Below, one piece after another: positions 40,440-40,493 of a DNA stretch of 40,493 bases. Location: assembly GCA_938012815.1 (NCBI GenBank), contig CALLVV010000021.1, positions 1-40,493 on the forward strand, read 5' to 3'. Position numbers and translations under genes: made by a program. The notes under the pieces were generated by a model. That model saw nothing but the letters and a program-made list of their open reading frames with translations. It searched no databases and was not told the origin of the DNA. Source of the DNA: an uncultured Propionibacteriaceae bacterium (GTDB lineage: Bacteria > Actinomycetota > Actinomycetes > Propionibacteriales > Propionibacteriaceae). Each line of letters begins with the position of its first letter. Within the stretch, counting starts at the first letter, position 1.

Positions 40440-40493
40440 CGTTGCAGCCCAAGGCGCGGAAAAGAGCGGGTCCCCGTCGGCCGGAGCCGGACG
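40440..40493. other. Window end, no feature seen
   Basis: 54 bp after the SPFH stop. No gene start, hairpin or promoter that I can support. Confidence 0.5.

Overview
The window is chromosomal DNA from a high-GC Gram-positive bacterium (Actinomycetota). By gene content and order I would place it near the Propionibacteriaceae, but that placement is inference. Evidence for an actinobacterium: GC-rich third codon positions throughout, frequent GTG starts with several apparently leaderless genes, an opcA gene between zwf and pgl, an InhA-type enoyl-ACP reductase next to fabG, and a suf operon headed by a SufR-type Fe-S regulator. Coding density is high. I see no rRNA, tRNA, insertion sequence, prophage or CRISPR array.

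Left third (1-17160). A translation and lipid operon reads leftward: rpsB-tsf-pyrH-frr-cdsA-rlmN, followed by gdhA. It has a good promoter at 6731-6760, a roughly 200 nt structured leader before rpsB, and a perfect 16-bp hairpin between tsf and pyrH. Diverging from rpsB is a two-domain M23 peptidase. It converges on xerC, which diverges from def. Then come a TrmH/SpoU rRNA methylase (leftward), an unrecognised membrane-anchored protein and a BASS-type transporter (rightward), a frameshifted small membrane protein, and a leftward block fabG-fabI-ABC ATPase-fumC that ends at a perfect 20-bp-stem hairpin.

Middle (17160-27050). An RlmA-type 23S rRNA methyltransferase diverges from fabG. Next is an isolated envelope-polysaccharide pair, an O-antigen-ligase/polymerase-like protein and a Wzz-like chain-length protein. 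They converge and overlap by 20 bp. The wzz promoter carries a perfect TATAAT overlapped by a palindrome. Beside it lies a decayed phosphohexomutase gene with a missing 5' end, an in-frame TGA and at least one frameshift. After an ABC-F ATPase comes a three-gene rightward module: an SPFH/YdjI-like protein with a SHOCT tail, a double zinc-ribbon protein with a C-terminal membrane anchor, and a small one-TM protein. It resembles the PspA-associated ydjGHI genes of Bacillus but has no pspA here. An alpha/beta hydrolase of the chloroperoxidase type faces it.

Right third (27160-40493). The complete SUF Fe-S assembly operon reads leftward: sufR-sufB-sufD-Rieske ferredoxin-sufC-sufS-sufU-sufT. Most junctions overlap or nearly touch. 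A candidate iron-box-like site overlaps the promoter region upstream of sufR. A GalT-like DUF4921 protein diverges from the oxidative pentose phosphate operon zwf-opcA-pgl. The window ends with an nfeD-SPFH/stomatin pair, the second SPFH system in 16 kb.

The most noteworthy regions are the PspA-less SPFH/zinc-ribbon module, the palindrome-regulated orphan wzz next to a decaying sugar mutase, and several small regulatory structures (rpsB leader, tsf-pyrH hairpin, suf promoter). Most of the rest is well-conserved housekeeping DNA.
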